A DNA stretch of 64,000 nucleotides from Dipteris shenzhenensis (Eukaryota > Polypodiophyta > Polypodiopsida > Gleicheniales): NCBI GenBank assembly GCA_047967505.1, contig CM106540.1. One strand, 5' to 3'. A program made the translations under genes and the position numbers. Below the pieces are notes generated by a model. The model ran no database searches. It worked only from the letters and a program-made list of their open reading frames with translations, and was not told the origin of the DNA. Positions 35,876 through 47,925 of the stretch are shown here, piece after piece; the first letter of the stretch is position 1; the number at the start of each line of letters is the position of its first letter.

Positions 35876-35904
35876 CGCTGCAGAGAATTGAAATAAAGCA
35901 AGAC

Positions 35905-35915
35905 GGCCAATGGCC
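35905..35915 (-). promoter_or_regulatory. CCAAT-type motif upstream of DUF538
   Basis: The palindrome GGCCAATGGCC lies about 30 bases upstream of the ATG. Because it is so close it may be in the 5' UTR. No convincing TATA box was found. Confidence 0.3.
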
Positions 35916-38110
35916 TCGTTAGCAAACAGCGTATTAATGACACAGAAGATTCAAGGAAATGCAGTAGTTACACAATGTGCTTCCTGAAGCATCATCGAAT
36001 TTCTTCGCCAAGCATTGTGGTGATTCTTCCTTCAAGTTCTTAGAAAGCAGGTATGCACACTTCCAATTCGTCTCCCCCAATCGATACTCCTCTTCCTTGC
36101 TTTGGCCTGGCCCTTTCCATCATACCTGCTCGCAAACAACCTCTATGCTAGTTTCTAATCGGAAGACGAACTGTCGTCAGTATCTTTACCCTTAAGGCTG
36201 CATACAATATGATACTCGTTTCTCCTTTATCTTTGCACCATCTCTCTCAACGTAGACAAAGCAGGCAATCACATCTAAATCAAGTCAATCTACGTTGTAT
36301 TTCGTCACATACGGGGATGTAGCTCTATGCAAAACATCAACGATGACATGGATATAAACGGTAACATCATGATCGCAGAGAAAGGATTAAGCAGCAAAGC
36401 AGGGAAAGCACACCTGGGAGGTGGGTGGGTCGATCACCAGTGTTGCAAAAAACGGGAACAGAGGCTAAAGTGGGAGCGAGAAATCGTTGAGAAACTGAGA
36501 GGAAGCCCGGATATAAATACTGCGGATGAACTCGCATTGCCCACGTCCATCCGGCAGATGCGAGGCTGGCCCCATCGTAATGGCCGGATGGAGGGGGGGA
36601 ATGCGAGGTCGCCCACCTCGTAATTGCCTTCGCGTAGCTTTGGAAACGAGGTGTGGGGGTCACTTGGTGAGCAACTCAGTTAGGCAGGCTTCACACTCCA
36701 AGGGTGTCTTGTTGCGGTGGCAGGATCCCATTTGTCAGTCAAAAAGTACAAGCCGGCTTTACCTCTGCCTCGGTCCGCATCTATCCGTCTAAGTATGTTC
36801 GGACTAGGATACTGGTTTCGTTCATCGAGACGAGTGTGAAACCCCCGAAATCTTCTTCCATATTCCATGAGTGGAGGTGCTCCTAAGAGAAGGCAAGCAT
36901 ATCTCTTTGCGAGAGCATGAGAGGGTTTACTCTCCCTGCCCTTATCATATGGGAAAGCTACTTCAAGAGGTTTGTGAGTCTAAGCATTACATCCTATAAT
37001 ATCTCTCTTATAGGGTCCTTTTTGAGTCCCAATTTTTGTAATGTGTGTAAACCCGTCTTTCAATCATTTGAGACTCTCTCTCTTATGCACACATTCTTAT
37101 TGAACTCAACACAAAATTGGATATGAACCCATCAAGTGTTTCTTAAGTGGCTATAGTGAAGAACAAAGAAAAAGGAGTATGATTTTTTCCCGAGTTCAAA
37201 CCCACGAGCTTATAGTTTAGATCTTGATTCCAATCACCTTTCATGATATACCCTTTCCTAGAGAAATGGTATTGTGCACGCTTTTGATGCTTCCACCCCA
37301 TACCCTCTAGGTTTGTCTCCAAGGTTCGCACAAAAACTTACCAACCACGTAGTAGCAAAATAGAATACCAACATAGCATGTGCACCAAAACCACAAACCA
37401 CAAAACACTACAGTTATGGTGTTGTCCTTGTCATACCACAAGTACATTCCTTCAAGCATATACTAAAGATGTAAAGCTACATATTGTAGTCATTATCGTA
37501 TCCATGCTTCAAAAACAAGCAAACATATCATAGTGAAAGTGTTTCCGACAACATGCAATCTAACCACTACAATAATCAATTGAAAATAGCATAAAACCAT
37601 AACATTAGAGATGTACCCTAGGGTATGGAGTCCCCACATACCTTAAGGACTACTACATGCCACCTAACCCTTGAACGAATGATTGGTGTACTTAAGGGTA
37701 TTCAAGGATATTAATTTGAACTAAAAACCCTCCATCGCTAATGATATCTCCCCTACTTGCCAATTCAAAGTTGGCATCATTGGCCTCAAAACCAATGTGA
37801 TCCCCACCTCTCTCACTATCATCTACATACTTGAGGCTTGCTCCCCTCCTTCTCATCATGATGTTGGTCTTCCCCCTTAATATCATGGAGAAGCTCTTCA
37901 TGCGTCCCACTAAATCTCTCGACTCCAACATCTTGGCTAGTTGAAGTCCTCTTGCCTCCACTCTTATTCAAAAATGTAGTATTTTCCTCTTCCTCTTCCT
38001 CTTCCTCTAGAGGAAGAGTCTCTTGTGGTGCACTGCATCATGTATATACTCATGTTTGGCATGGTAATTCTCTCTCTCTCTCTCTTATAGCCCAAGAGGA
38101 GTCCTGACAC
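35916..38110. other. Upstream region of DUF538 gene and spacer
   Basis: The part at 36400-36900 is more GC-rich than its surroundings and contains several CpG sites ('gatgcgaggctggccccatc' and 'aatgcgaggtcgcccacctc' share a GCGAGG core). It could be the promoter or an upstream exon, but I see no protein motif. From 37000 on the sequence is AT-rich, ending in a TCTTCC repeat (37981-38010) and a short TC run (38069-38086). Confidence 0.4.
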
Positions 38111-38371
38111 TCATAAAAGATCCAAGGCCCAGTATAGGAGAGGCAAGCCACAGAACCCAAAGTAATGAAGAAAGGTGAGGAGGGAAATCTGTGTACTGGG
38201 TCTACTCCTGATCCAAATGTTCTTGGCCTGTCTACACTTCGAAAGGCAATGCTGAATAGATTCAGGAGCTAAAGAGCACTGAGGACAAGAGGGATCAGCT
38301 CCAAAGATGCTCTTCCACTAATTCATTGTAATCCCTCCATGGATAGAAGCCCAAAAAAAGAGAGTGACTTT
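38111..38371 (-). pseudogene. LINE-type zinc-binding domain fragment (zf-RVT)
   Basis: Translated on the minus strand: KVTLFFWASIHGGITMN, then TAG (38318-38320), then WKSIFGADPSCPQC...ESIQHCLSKCRQAKNIWIR. The CPxC...ESxxHxLxxCxxAxxIW pattern is the reverse-transcriptase zinc-binding domain found at the C-terminus of plant non-LTR retrotransposons. The frame runs to TGA at 38111. No RT core is seen upstream, so this is a 3' fragment. The TAG again sits where Gln would be plausible. Confidence 0.75.
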
Positions 38372-38766
38372 TGTAATCCCGAGGGAACACTAGATTCCCT
38401 CCAAAAAGATCTGTGAATCTCCAAGATGTTATAGTTAAAAAAATTACCTCCCAACATAAAAAAAGAGCTAGAGAAGGCTACATTCCAAATATAAGTATAT
38501 GCATGGTGTGCTATATACATTATAATGAAAAAGATAGATAGTATATGCATGGTGCATTGCGCCCTTGGTTAGTGTGAAAGGGGTCATGGTGGCATTCATT
38601 TGAGAGCACACATTTCCTACAATCATTGGATTCCAAGAGGCTCATGTGCATTACAATTAATTTCCCTTGATGCTATGAGACCAAGTATGTCTTGGTGAAA
38701 CATATCTTACCATTAGTACATTCTAGTAGGCTAATAAAGTGCCCTTGCCACCAAAAGCTTAATTAA

Positions 38767-38949
38767 GTGTTCAACATTCCTTTCACTAGAAAAAGGGGTG
38801 ACAAAGGGTTCATCCACCCTACCAATGCAAGTTATGATGATGAAGCCCAACAAAAGAGGTTTCAAGAGTTAATAAACCCCTTTGCTAGCAAAAGGGGTGC
38901 TAAGGGTTGCACGTCTCCAAGGACTCATTTTGAAACCATGAAAAATTAA
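38767..38949 (+). other. Short frame with an internal repeated motif
   Basis: The 60-codon frame contains two related blocks, IPFTRKRGDKGFIHP and NPFASKRGAKGCTSP, about 31 residues apart. This may be an old protein-coding tandem duplication or DNA repeat ('aaaaggggtg.caaagggtt'). No family is recognised. Confidence 0.3.
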
Positions 38950-38995
38950 CATGATTTTGTTATCCCTTATGACCTAAGCATATTAATCTACATTC

Positions 38996-39022
38996 CTCTC
39001 TCTCTCTCTCTCTCTCTCTCTC
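38996..39022. repeat. (TC)n microsatellite
   Basis: A pure TC run of about 27 bases. Confidence 0.95.
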
Positions 39023-39137
39023 ATGTGTCCATTTTATCATAAGTTATAGGTACTATACAAAAGTATAATGCATGTGTAAAATAGTATCCTTTCACCCAAA
39101 GATATATGCAATATGCAAAACTCATGCAAAACTATTG

Positions 39138-39145
39138 TGTGTGTG

Positions 39146-39205
<60 letters not shown>

Positions 39206-39229
39206 TTCTCTGACTATCACATTTAAAAT

Positions 39230-39316
<87 letters not shown>
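39138..39316. repeat. Two (CA)n arrays with a TG junction
   Basis: GTGTGTGTGT switches directly to CA (39147-39204), and a second CA array occupies 39232-39316 after a 27-base interruption. The TG/CA junction is a perfect small palindrome that can fold back. Confidence 0.97.
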
Positions 39317-39318
<2 letters not shown>

Positions 39319-39568
39319 CTACTCATTCTAAAATGGCCTTTACAGAGGCACATAATAACCAACCTTGTTTATGTTGAAATTTGTTACACAAGCACAAGGC
39401 TTTCCCTCACTCTCTATAATTATATATGCCTAGGAGTTAAAACACATACAAACTAACCCAATTGGAAAATAATGTGTTATTATTAATATAAAATTTCCCC
39501 CTCCTCCCCCCTATGCATCCACATCATCCCCTATGCAATTGACCCCCAAAGACTTGGGTTCTCCCCCT

Positions 39569-39570
<2 letters not shown>

Positions 39571-39639
<69 letters not shown>

Positions 39640-39648
39640 TCCCCCCCC

Positions 39649-39684
<36 letters not shown>
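39571..39684. repeat. (TC)n followed by C-run and (CA)n
   Basis: TC repeat 39571-39635, a C10 run, then CA repeat 39651-39684. Confidence 0.97.
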
Positions 39685-39686
<2 letters not shown>

Positions 39687-41040
39687 AAAATTTGTTTTAG
39701 TAAAATGTTTCTTGCACATGTACAAATTCTTATCCCATTGACCCCCAATCCCCCTTCTTTTTGTCCTTTCTTGTCTTTTCAAAACCTCCCTAAACTTTGC
39801 TCCTCTCGTATTTAATCTCTACCCTAACCAATCCTTAGTAATTAAAAAAAAAAAATTTAAATAAACCTCTCCATAATATTTCTAGTGTGATATTGATTTA
39901 ACCCCTAGTTTATAATGCCCCTCAACCCTTTGTTTTGTTTTATTTTCTATTATTAACAAAAATCCCACTTTTTTAATTTTTTATTATCCCCTTTTGTCCC
40001 ATGCCTTTAATTGTTTTTATTAAATTGCCTTAAAAAAAAAAACACCAAAACCCTTTTTCCATTTCATTTTTTACTCTACTATCCCCAATAATTAATCCTT
40101 AAACTTTACCTAACTCTAAGTTAAACCCCTAACACCCACCACCACTTCACTTACTAATCACGACTTCATTGCACGTGCAAAGTTCTTGTTTCACCTCTTC
40201 TTTGAAGTACTACTTCGACCTCACCCCTTGTTTTTCAGTTCACCCTCTCCAAAACTCCCTAAGCCTAACCTAAATCCCTTAAACCTCTTTTTCCTTAACC
40301 TAAACTACTAAACCTCCCAATCCACCCTTTGCTTCACCGCCCACGACCTTACTTATCATGACATGGTAAGCTTCCTTCAAGTAACACATGGATCTTGGCT
40401 GATGCCTTGACTACGTTAAAAGGTTGGTTGCTCATCTCTCTTACATATTGCTCTTCACCAACCTCACCTCTACAGACCTACTTGACTCCTTCGTTAGTCT
40501 TGGTTCTTTGTGGCTTCTCTACTTCGCCTCCCTTGATTAGCTAGTTTGCAGGTGCCTCATTGGTCTTGTGCCTTACTTCATGCTTTCACATTGCCCCTCC
40601 TAGCTCCCGTGCAGCTCCCTCACAGCTGCTACTTGCCCGCAGCTCCCTCACAAGCTTTCTATAAGGCAACACCTCGTTTCCTCACCTCTGTCTTCATAGT
40701 TCTCTCGTACGTATTTACTTAGTGAGCTTGCATTCTTGATATTTCTCTTTACATAAGTAGTTGAAAGAAGTTGTTTCGACACAATCCACTATTAACTCTG
40801 TGGCAACAAGGGCCAGAAGTGCAGTCTAGGACAACAACTATGAGAGCATTGTGTGTGTAGAGTAGCGGCAAAGCTCCGCTTGTAATATCTTGAGCTTGAA
40901 AGATGGTATGATAAATCTTAAAGGATGAGGATAGCCAAAATCCTCTCTAGAAAAGATCCAATCATACTTGCAAAATCAGGATCTACAGAGAGAAATACTA
41001 AATCTAGAGAGAGAAATACTAAAAGCTTACACTTTCGGAG
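39685..41040. other. AT-rich spacer without a gene
   Basis: Short T/A and C runs; the only structure is a 22-base duplication near 40985-41030 ('agagagaaatactaaa' twice). Confidence 0.5.
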
Positions 41041-41154
41041 GTCCCTCCACTTTGTGTAGAGACCCAAAAAGTCCCTCCACTTTGTGTAGAGACCCAAAAG
41101 GTCCCCCCACTTTGTGTAGAGACCCAAAAGGTCCCCCCCAAAAGTGGAGAGACC
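41041..41154. repeat. 30-base tandem repeat, three copies plus partial
   Basis: The unit 'gtccctccactttgtgtaga'+'gacccaaaag' repeats exactly in register at 41041, 41071 and 41101. A truncated and partly inverted copy ('aaaagtggagagacc') follows. Confidence 0.95.
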
Positions 41155-41325
41155 AACATGTATAAATATCTCTCAATGGAATGAAGCTCCCACTCTTTGG
41201 GGTTCAGTGTTCAAGCTCACTATTGTGTTCATGTGATTGATCTCCATTGTGTCCATGCTCTCTTACACTATTGTGTTCTAGCATGCCCTTACCCTTGCAC
41301 TCTCTACCCTTGAACTCCCTCCTCC

Positions 41326-41622
41326 TCCTCCCTCCCTCTTCCTCCCTTCTCCTCATCCTCCTCCCTCATCCTTCTCCTCCATCTCCTCCTCCTCCCTCCT
41401 CCTCCTCCTCCCTCCTCCTCCTCCTCCTTCCTCCTCTTCCCATCTCCTTCTTCTTCCTCCTCCTTCCTCCCTTTTCCTCCTCCTCCTCCCTTCTCCTCCT
41501 CTTCCCTCCTCTTCCCTCCTCCTCCTCCTCCTCCCTCCTTCTCCTTCTCCTCCCTCCTCCTCCTCCTCTCTTCTCCTCCTCCTCCCTCCTCCTCCTCCTC
41601 CTCTTCCCTCCCTCCTCCTCAA
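41326..41622. repeat. CTC/TCC polypyrimidine tract
   Basis: About 300 bases of CCTCCTCCTC-like sequence. It gives a Ser/Leu/Pro frame on plus and Arg/Glu/Gly frame on minus, neither a gene. It may lie within the 5' LTR of Gypsy-C. Confidence 0.9.
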
Positions 41623-41981
41623 TCCAAGTTACCCCTCGACTCCGCGAAGGAGACTAGCTCTCCACTCCTCAACCTTGGACTCCTCCTAAACCGTGCAACC
41701 CCCTCTGAACCCTGGAACTCCTAGTTAACTCTCTCAACCCTGTCCCCATTTCTAACCCAGAAATCCCCTTCTAAACCCTTGAACTCCCGTGGAGGTGAGA
41801 GCCTCCATCAATCGTTATAATCAAGCCCTCTTTCTCATTCACGCACGCATGAGATCTGCTTTCCACGCTTTAGCCTACATCTCTCATCGAAACACGACCC
41901 AAGGACCTATGCTACACTTGTGAACACTATAGGTGACCAGCACCCTCAGAACCTGCACTTGGTTAAAACAGAGACAACATT

Positions 41982-41999
41982 TGGTACCGCTGTCGGGGA
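41982..41999 (+). other. Gypsy-C primer binding site, tRNA-Asp type
   Basis: TGGTACCGCTGTCGGGGA differs at a few bases from TGGCGCCGTTGCCGGGGA, which pairs with tRNA-Asp and is typical of Athila/Tat gypsy elements. The 5' LTR would end just before, near 41979, but its left end is not defined. Confidence 0.7.
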
Positions 42000-42249
42000 G
42001 GTTAGCGCTTGAAGTGAAAGCGGAGCACGTGCTTGCATGTGTCAAAAAAGAACCCCCTACAAAAATCAAGGTACATCCCTCAAGGCAAAGGAGTGAAAAA
42101 ATGCTTCCAAATAATGCAAAAAGATAATGTTAACATACAAAATCACACTAATACACTAAACACCCAAAATTAACCCTTAATCCCTCCACATCCTATAAAA
42201 GCAACACCAACCCCTCTCATTTCTTTCCCCATACTTTTGCTAGCCACTT

Positions 42250-43322
42250 CCTTCTCCAAATTCCGTTAAGCCTTCATAATTTCCATCTTTCTCTATTTTT
42301 CGTCCTCCAATTTTCATCCACCATTTCCACCACCACCACCACCACTTTTTTTGTCAATCCCCCCTCTACCACCACTTTTTTCATCACCCGGGGGTCCATC
42401 TCCATCTCCATCTCTACCTCCCCACCACCTCCACTTTTTTCGTCCATCCCCCATCTCCCCCACTCAAGGTAACCATCATTTTCCCCTCCACCATCTCTCT
42501 ACCTCTCTCTACACCGCATCTCCCCTTTTTCTCCTCCACCTCCCATTTCCTTCCCTCTCCCCACCCCCCATCTCCACCATCTCTCTACCTCTCTCTACAC
42601 CCCATCTCCCCTTTTCCCCCTCCCCCTCCATCTCCCATCTCCTCCACCACCCCCCATCTCCTCCACCCCCCATCTCCATCACCCTCCACTCCACTATCTC
42701 TCTACCTCTCTCTATCCCCCACTCCCTCCACTCCACTATCTCTCTATCTCTCTCTATCCCCCACCTCCTCCACCCCCCATCTCCATCACCCTCCACTCCA
42801 CCATCTCTCTATCTCTCTCTACACCCTCTACATCCCAACTCCCCTTTTCCACCTCCACCCCCCTTCTCCACCTACCCCCTCCACCCCCCCTTCACCCCCA
42901 CCCACCCTATCTCCACCCCCATCCCCTCCTCCACCCCCCGTTCTCCACCTACCCCCTCCACCCCCCCCCTTTACCCCCTCCACCCCATCTCCACCCCCAT
43001 CCCCCCCTTCACCCACACCTCCACACCCCCTTCACCCCCACCCACCCCATCTCCACCCCCATCCCCCCCTCCACCTCCACCTCTACCTCCACATCCCCCG
43101 CCCCCTCCCTCCATCCCCCTCACCCCCCTCTCTCTTTCCTCTGCCCCCCTTTTTTTCCCCTTTTTTTCCCCCCCTGTTCTCTCTCTTTCTCTCTCCTCTT
43201 TCTTTCCCCCCTCTCTCTGTTTCTCTCTCTCTCTCTCTCCTCGCCCCCTCTCTCTCTCTCTTTCTCTCTCCTCTTTCTTTCCCCCTCCTTCTCTTTCTCT
43301 CTCTTTCTCTTTCCTCTTTCTT

Positions 43323-43354
<32 letters not shown>

Positions 43355-43416
43355 CTCCCCCCTCTCTCTCTCTTTCTCTCTCCTCTTTCTTCCCCCCCCT
43401 CTCTCTCTCTCCCCCC

Positions 43417-43470
<54 letters not shown>

Positions 43471-43490
43471 CTGCCCCCCCTCTCTTCTCC
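42250..43490. repeat. Polypyrimidine low-complexity leader tract
   Basis: CCACC, TCTCTACCTC and CTCTCT blocks, grading into pure (TC)n at 43420-43465. A 408-codon Pro/Ser/Leu frame and several Arg/Glu/Gly frames on the other strand are composition artefacts. Short internal duplications ('caccatctctctacctctct' units) are visible at 42488, 42573 and 42680. Confidence 0.9.
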
Positions 43491-44893
43491 CTCTCTCTAA
43501 TCTATCTATATAAGGCCCTTAAAGGGCCTTGGGGCTTGGCTGCCCCTGCGCCAGTCAGGCATGGAGCCGCGCGCTAGAGGAGGCGAGATCCACTGGCAAT
43601 GATGCCAGTAGCAGTGGCGCTTGCCCGTCGCCCGACCACCCACCAAACCACCATAGCCACCAGGGCATTAAAGGCCCTCCATACCTCGTCCCCCCACCAT
43701 TTTGCAATGCCTTGCCCCTCCTACATCTCGAAAAACCACCCCCCTCATTTGCACCCTTCCCTTGCTGCATCTCCAAATCCGCCGCCCGCCGACGTCCCCC
43801 TTCCTCAGGAGAAAAAAAACCTAACCTTAACCAAGTTTGGTTAAGTTTGATAGGTTAGGTTAGACTAACCTATGTTAGGTTAGATAAACTATAGTAAGAT
43901 TAGGAAAACTTAGGTTTAGTTTAGTTTGATTCAAGTTAGGTTAGATTAATGGGATTCCAGTTAGTAACCTAACTGCAATTAGTTAGGATAGTTACTCTTA
44001 CTACACAGTTAGCTTAACTAGCAACTAGCTTAACTTCCTTAGTTTAGTTAATCCATCCCAGTTATAGTTTAGGACCCTCACACCAAACTTAAGGCCAAGG
44101 GCCCCCCCGCAAAAAAAAAGGACCATTTTTACCAAATTGGACCCAGATTGATGGACTAGATTGACCCATAACTTCACACATGGAACCATTGAGCTATGGG
44201 AACTTTTTGCAGCCAATCCCACACCATTTAGGCATCCATAAAACATGTTAATTTGTGCCCTCGTGTAGGTGCCTTTTTTGCACTAATTTGCTCATAAGAT
44301 TTTGTTGAGATCTCCGATTGACAATCCGTCTGCATCGGCATATTTTCCCACTCACGTGGAACAATCCTAGGCACATTTTTAATGCAACGGTCCCTATGAC
44401 ACTAATGCATCTCTAACCCCCCTAACCATTTTATTCTTTCTTTGGGAGTGTGTATCATAGCTGTTTAAAGACCAAATTGCACCCAGATTGAACCTAGATT
44501 TCATGCATGTAAAGATCTATTGTCACAATGAAGTTTTTCGAAGTGTTAATCGTCAATTTTGGGCTCCGGTAGTTGCCTCACATAGACATTGATTTCGACC
44601 CGCCGCTTGCTTCTTTTTGACCATTTTTGGGTCCACGAAGGCAAAATCATAATCGGACTTCGCAGTCATATGCACCCACTTGAAAGTCACAAATAGGACT
44701 TGTTTATGCACCTGAGATCAGGAAAAAGACTAGAACCTAACTACTTCCAGGAGCTTTCTTTGACCCTTGTCACTCTTCAAGAATTCAACCTCTCACCATC
44801 AACAAGCAGCATGGAAAATTGAAGAAGCAATAAGTTGTGACGATCAAAGTCCTTTAAAACACCTTAAAGAATGATGCAACTGCAACAACAACA
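43491..44893 (+). other. Upstream region of Gypsy-C gag
   Basis: CTATATAAGG (near 43506) follows the TC run, resembling a plant core promoter with a pyrimidine patch, and overlaps the palindrome AAGGCCCTTAAAGGGCCTT (43512-43530). A GC-rich part (43530-43800) follows, then 43850-44045 with degenerate TTAGGTTAG repeats. No protein domain is seen. Confidence 0.45.
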
Positions 44894-46212
44894 ATGGTAG
44901 ATGACACTTTGGTAAATTGGAAATGCCAAAGTATAATGGACGAGGGGACCCCGCCAGGTTCCTTCAACTCTTCGACGGAGCATGTTGCGACCAGTCAAGA
45001 AACCAAAGTCGCTTGGTTCCTGATAACCCTAATCGATGGGGCTTTGGAATGGCACCTCGACCTTCTCGTAGAGGAGAGAGCCACATGGGCACTGCTATCT
45101 GACCACTTCAGAAGAAGATTCCAGATAGAAAGGCTGCAAGATGACCCCGCATTACAACTCCGCAATATAGATGTGCGCAAGAAAGAAAAGGTCAGAACAT
45201 ACCTTGGAAGAATGAAAAGATTAATAGAAAAATGTGATCCCCGTCCGGATGACAAGCACCTCATAGCATGGTCCATATCTGGCCTGAAAAAATCCATTCG
45301 CAATGATATGAAAAAAGTCAGTAGCTATGCACATTTCAACGATGCTCATGAAGCTGCAATTGACATTGAGGATGGCATGATTGATTCTGATAGTGATAGT
45401 GATGGCTATAAATCAAGTCAATCACGACAAGAAATCTTCAAAGAAGGGAAGCACTTCCCACAAAGATCGCGCCACCGAAGACAGAGTGGAAGCCATGGCC
45501 CTAAGAGTAAAAGAAGAAATGATGCAGGCCATCGAGCAAACATTGCGTGTCTCTTAACCCCACCACAGTACCCACAGAGAGAAAATATTTGGTGCCCACA
45601 TTGTATTGCCAACCATATAGCCAATGAATGCCTAATCTTGAGCAATAGACTAACCCACCAGAAGTGGCTCATCCCCCATGCTTATGGTGCCCCATTTGCA
45701 ATGCTATAGGGCATTGTGTAAATACTTGCTTCTACAATATGAGGGTAGCACAACCCTAGCCCCAAAAATACCAATAGCCATCACAAATCCCAGTCTATAG
45801 ACAACCGGGATTGGCACCTAATGCACAAGTGCCATGTCTCAACCCACTCCTGGTAAGAACACAAGTGCCTCAACTAATGAGGAATCCCAATCCTCCGCAA
45901 TATCCACGGGCTCCCAATCTTGCTCCAGTAGTTGCGGTGCAACTCCAAACTGAAGAGCTGGAACCTCACTATGAGTATGAAATAGAATACCCTATGTACT
46001 ACATGGATGGTGCTGAAGGACTCATCCCGGTGTATGCAAATCAAGTAAGACCGACCACATATCGAACACCCATCAAATGTTTTGGTTGTGGAGAAAACCA
46101 CTGCATAGCAGAATGCCCACACAAGGGTAACCCCACTTCATTCCAACCTGTGTGCAGGGAATGTGGAGTTGGGCATGCTTGCATGGATTGCTCACTAAAA
46201 ACAAAGCCTTAG
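44894..46212 (+). pseudogene. gag: Gypsy-C gag with two zinc knuckles
   Basis: The N-terminus is in one frame (PKYNGRGDPARFLQLFDGAC, from ATG 44917) and the capsid core in another (44894-45709: TKVAWFLITLIDGALEWHLD, FRRRFQIERLQDDPALQLRN, YLGRMKRLIEKCDPRPDD), showing a frameshift near 45000. This matches retrotransposon gag domains. A later frame (45811-46212) holds CFGCGENHCIAEC (46078-46116) and CRECGVGHACMDC (46153-46191). In the first, HC is followed by IAEC, close to CX2CX3-4HX4C. Function: RNA packaging. The copy is broken. Confidence 0.85.
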
Positions 46213-46526
46213 CCAACCATGGAAGTAAAACTTGATAAGTGTGGAAAATCATAGACTTGTGGCATCACAACTGGTCTTGATCATAACAAGACAACCAAAA
46301 GAAGCAGCATGGCAAAAACTCCTTTCCACTCAAAAAGCTAAGAGCCCTTTAGCAAAACAAGCCATGCCAATCCCACAACATAGTGAGACCATGCCTGGCA
46401 CATCCACCAGAAAGTTCCACCCAAGGAGCTAAGGAAGCATACCCCAATGCTAAAATGGAAAAGACGTGCTACCAAGCCTTGAAGCAATGGGTTCAATAAG
46501 AACAAGAAAAATTTGAGGTAGATAGG

Positions 46527-47479
46527 ATGGCAGCAGCAACAGAGGTCAAAGCACCATCAGCACCTAGCATTGACACATTGATTGATCCAAGAGGTAATAG
46601 AGCAACATGCAAAACATCCCCAATGGGATGGCACCGCACTAGCAAGCTTGATAAGCTGCCCAGTCTCACGATGCCGATTGGAACCTTACTAAGAAATTTC
46701 CCTATAATGTGGGAAAGTTTCAAGGGATGGATTGAATCTTCACAATACTTCCTCCCACCTAAAGAAGAAAAGATAATTTTGGTAAAATTTGGTACTTGGG
46801 ATGACATAAAAAATGTAACCATCCTGTTGGAGCATAAAGCCTTTGGTCAATACCCAGCAATAGTGGATAGCGGAATCGGAGTAAACATTCTGGGAAGAGA
46901 GATATATGAAGAATGGGGCCTACCTCCAATTCAGAAGGCCACATTTAACATCTGCCTATAGCTGACCACACGAAAAGGAAGCCATTAGGTATCATTCACA
47001 ATGTGTCAACAAAAATTGCTGGAGTAAGATTCACACTCCTGTTTACTATATTGGATCTTCCCAAGGGTGCCAGAGCATACCTGATATTGTTGGGAAGACC
47101 ATGGCTTCGGGAAGCATCGGTACTCCATGATTGGGGTACCAATAGGATCACTATCCAAAATAGAGAAACCGCTGTCAAGATAAATCTGGGAATAGGGGAA
47201 ATCAAACCCACTATTCCTAGAAATGTTGAAGACACTTCTTCCACTATGGCCACTAGTCATGCATCCCTTAAACCTACCAATGCACAAAAGCCCATAGAAG
47301 GGGATACACAAAGTGACATCAACAATTGGATACAGACGTTGGCTACAATAGATAATTGTAAAACAACACATCTAATGTTGCCAGATGTGGATGCCCAAAT
47401 GATACAACTAGAAGCACCAATCTGGGATGATGAATCAGAAGTAGTGGAAATGCCAATCTTCATGACAGGCGTCGAATAG
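46527..47479 (+). pseudogene. Gypsy-C aspartic protease region
   Basis: Retropepsin motif AIVDSGIGVNILGREIYEEW (DSG 46866-46874) and, in the next frame (47003-47479), AYLILLGRPWLREASVLHDW, the downstream family signature. A TAG near 46959 and a frameshift separate the halves. Confidence 0.85.
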
Positions 47480-47925
47480 GACAGTGACCCTAAAGAGTCC
47501 ATAATAGAAGGCTACGGTGCCGACATAGAGTGGGATCTTGAAACAGAAGTTGATAATGCATCCTTGGAAGGCCAAGTATTTGACAATGACTTGGCAATCC
47601 TATAGGCACTCATGGCCATTGAATTCTCCAAGATCAACCCTCCATCACAATCCAAAAGCAATAGGTCTAGGAAAAAGAAGGAGGGTGTACAGTGCCATAA
47701 GGCCAAGATAGAGCATTTCAATGAATTCGAAAGAATGTAGACAAGAGTGGTAGAATTGTACTTGACTAAGCCCACAAAAGCACCTGAGTCCCCAAATTTT
47801 AAATGGATCTTGAAGGGCTTGAAGGTCTTTGTATGGCCGAGGAACCACTCCTTGGGAGTGCAACTCCTATTCAAAATCCATGACTGGTCTCACAAAGCAA
47901 AAGGCTTAGAAAGTTCAAACCCAAT

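Noticed and set aside
36327-36792. Overlapping 88-98-codon frames on both strands
   Set aside because: GC-rich DNA with few stops; no frame has a recognisable motif or is clearly preferred.
41247-41657. 136-codon Ser/Leu/Pro frame
   Set aside because: Product of the CTC repeat; no non-repetitive content.
42351-43577. 408-codon open frame, Pro/Ser/Leu-rich
   Set aside because: Translation of a polypyrimidine tract; the opposite strand is equally open (Arg/Glu/Gly).
44302-44330. TGTTGAGATCT resembling a copia LTR start
   Set aside because: Similarity stops after about ten bases and no primer site or second LTR is nearby.
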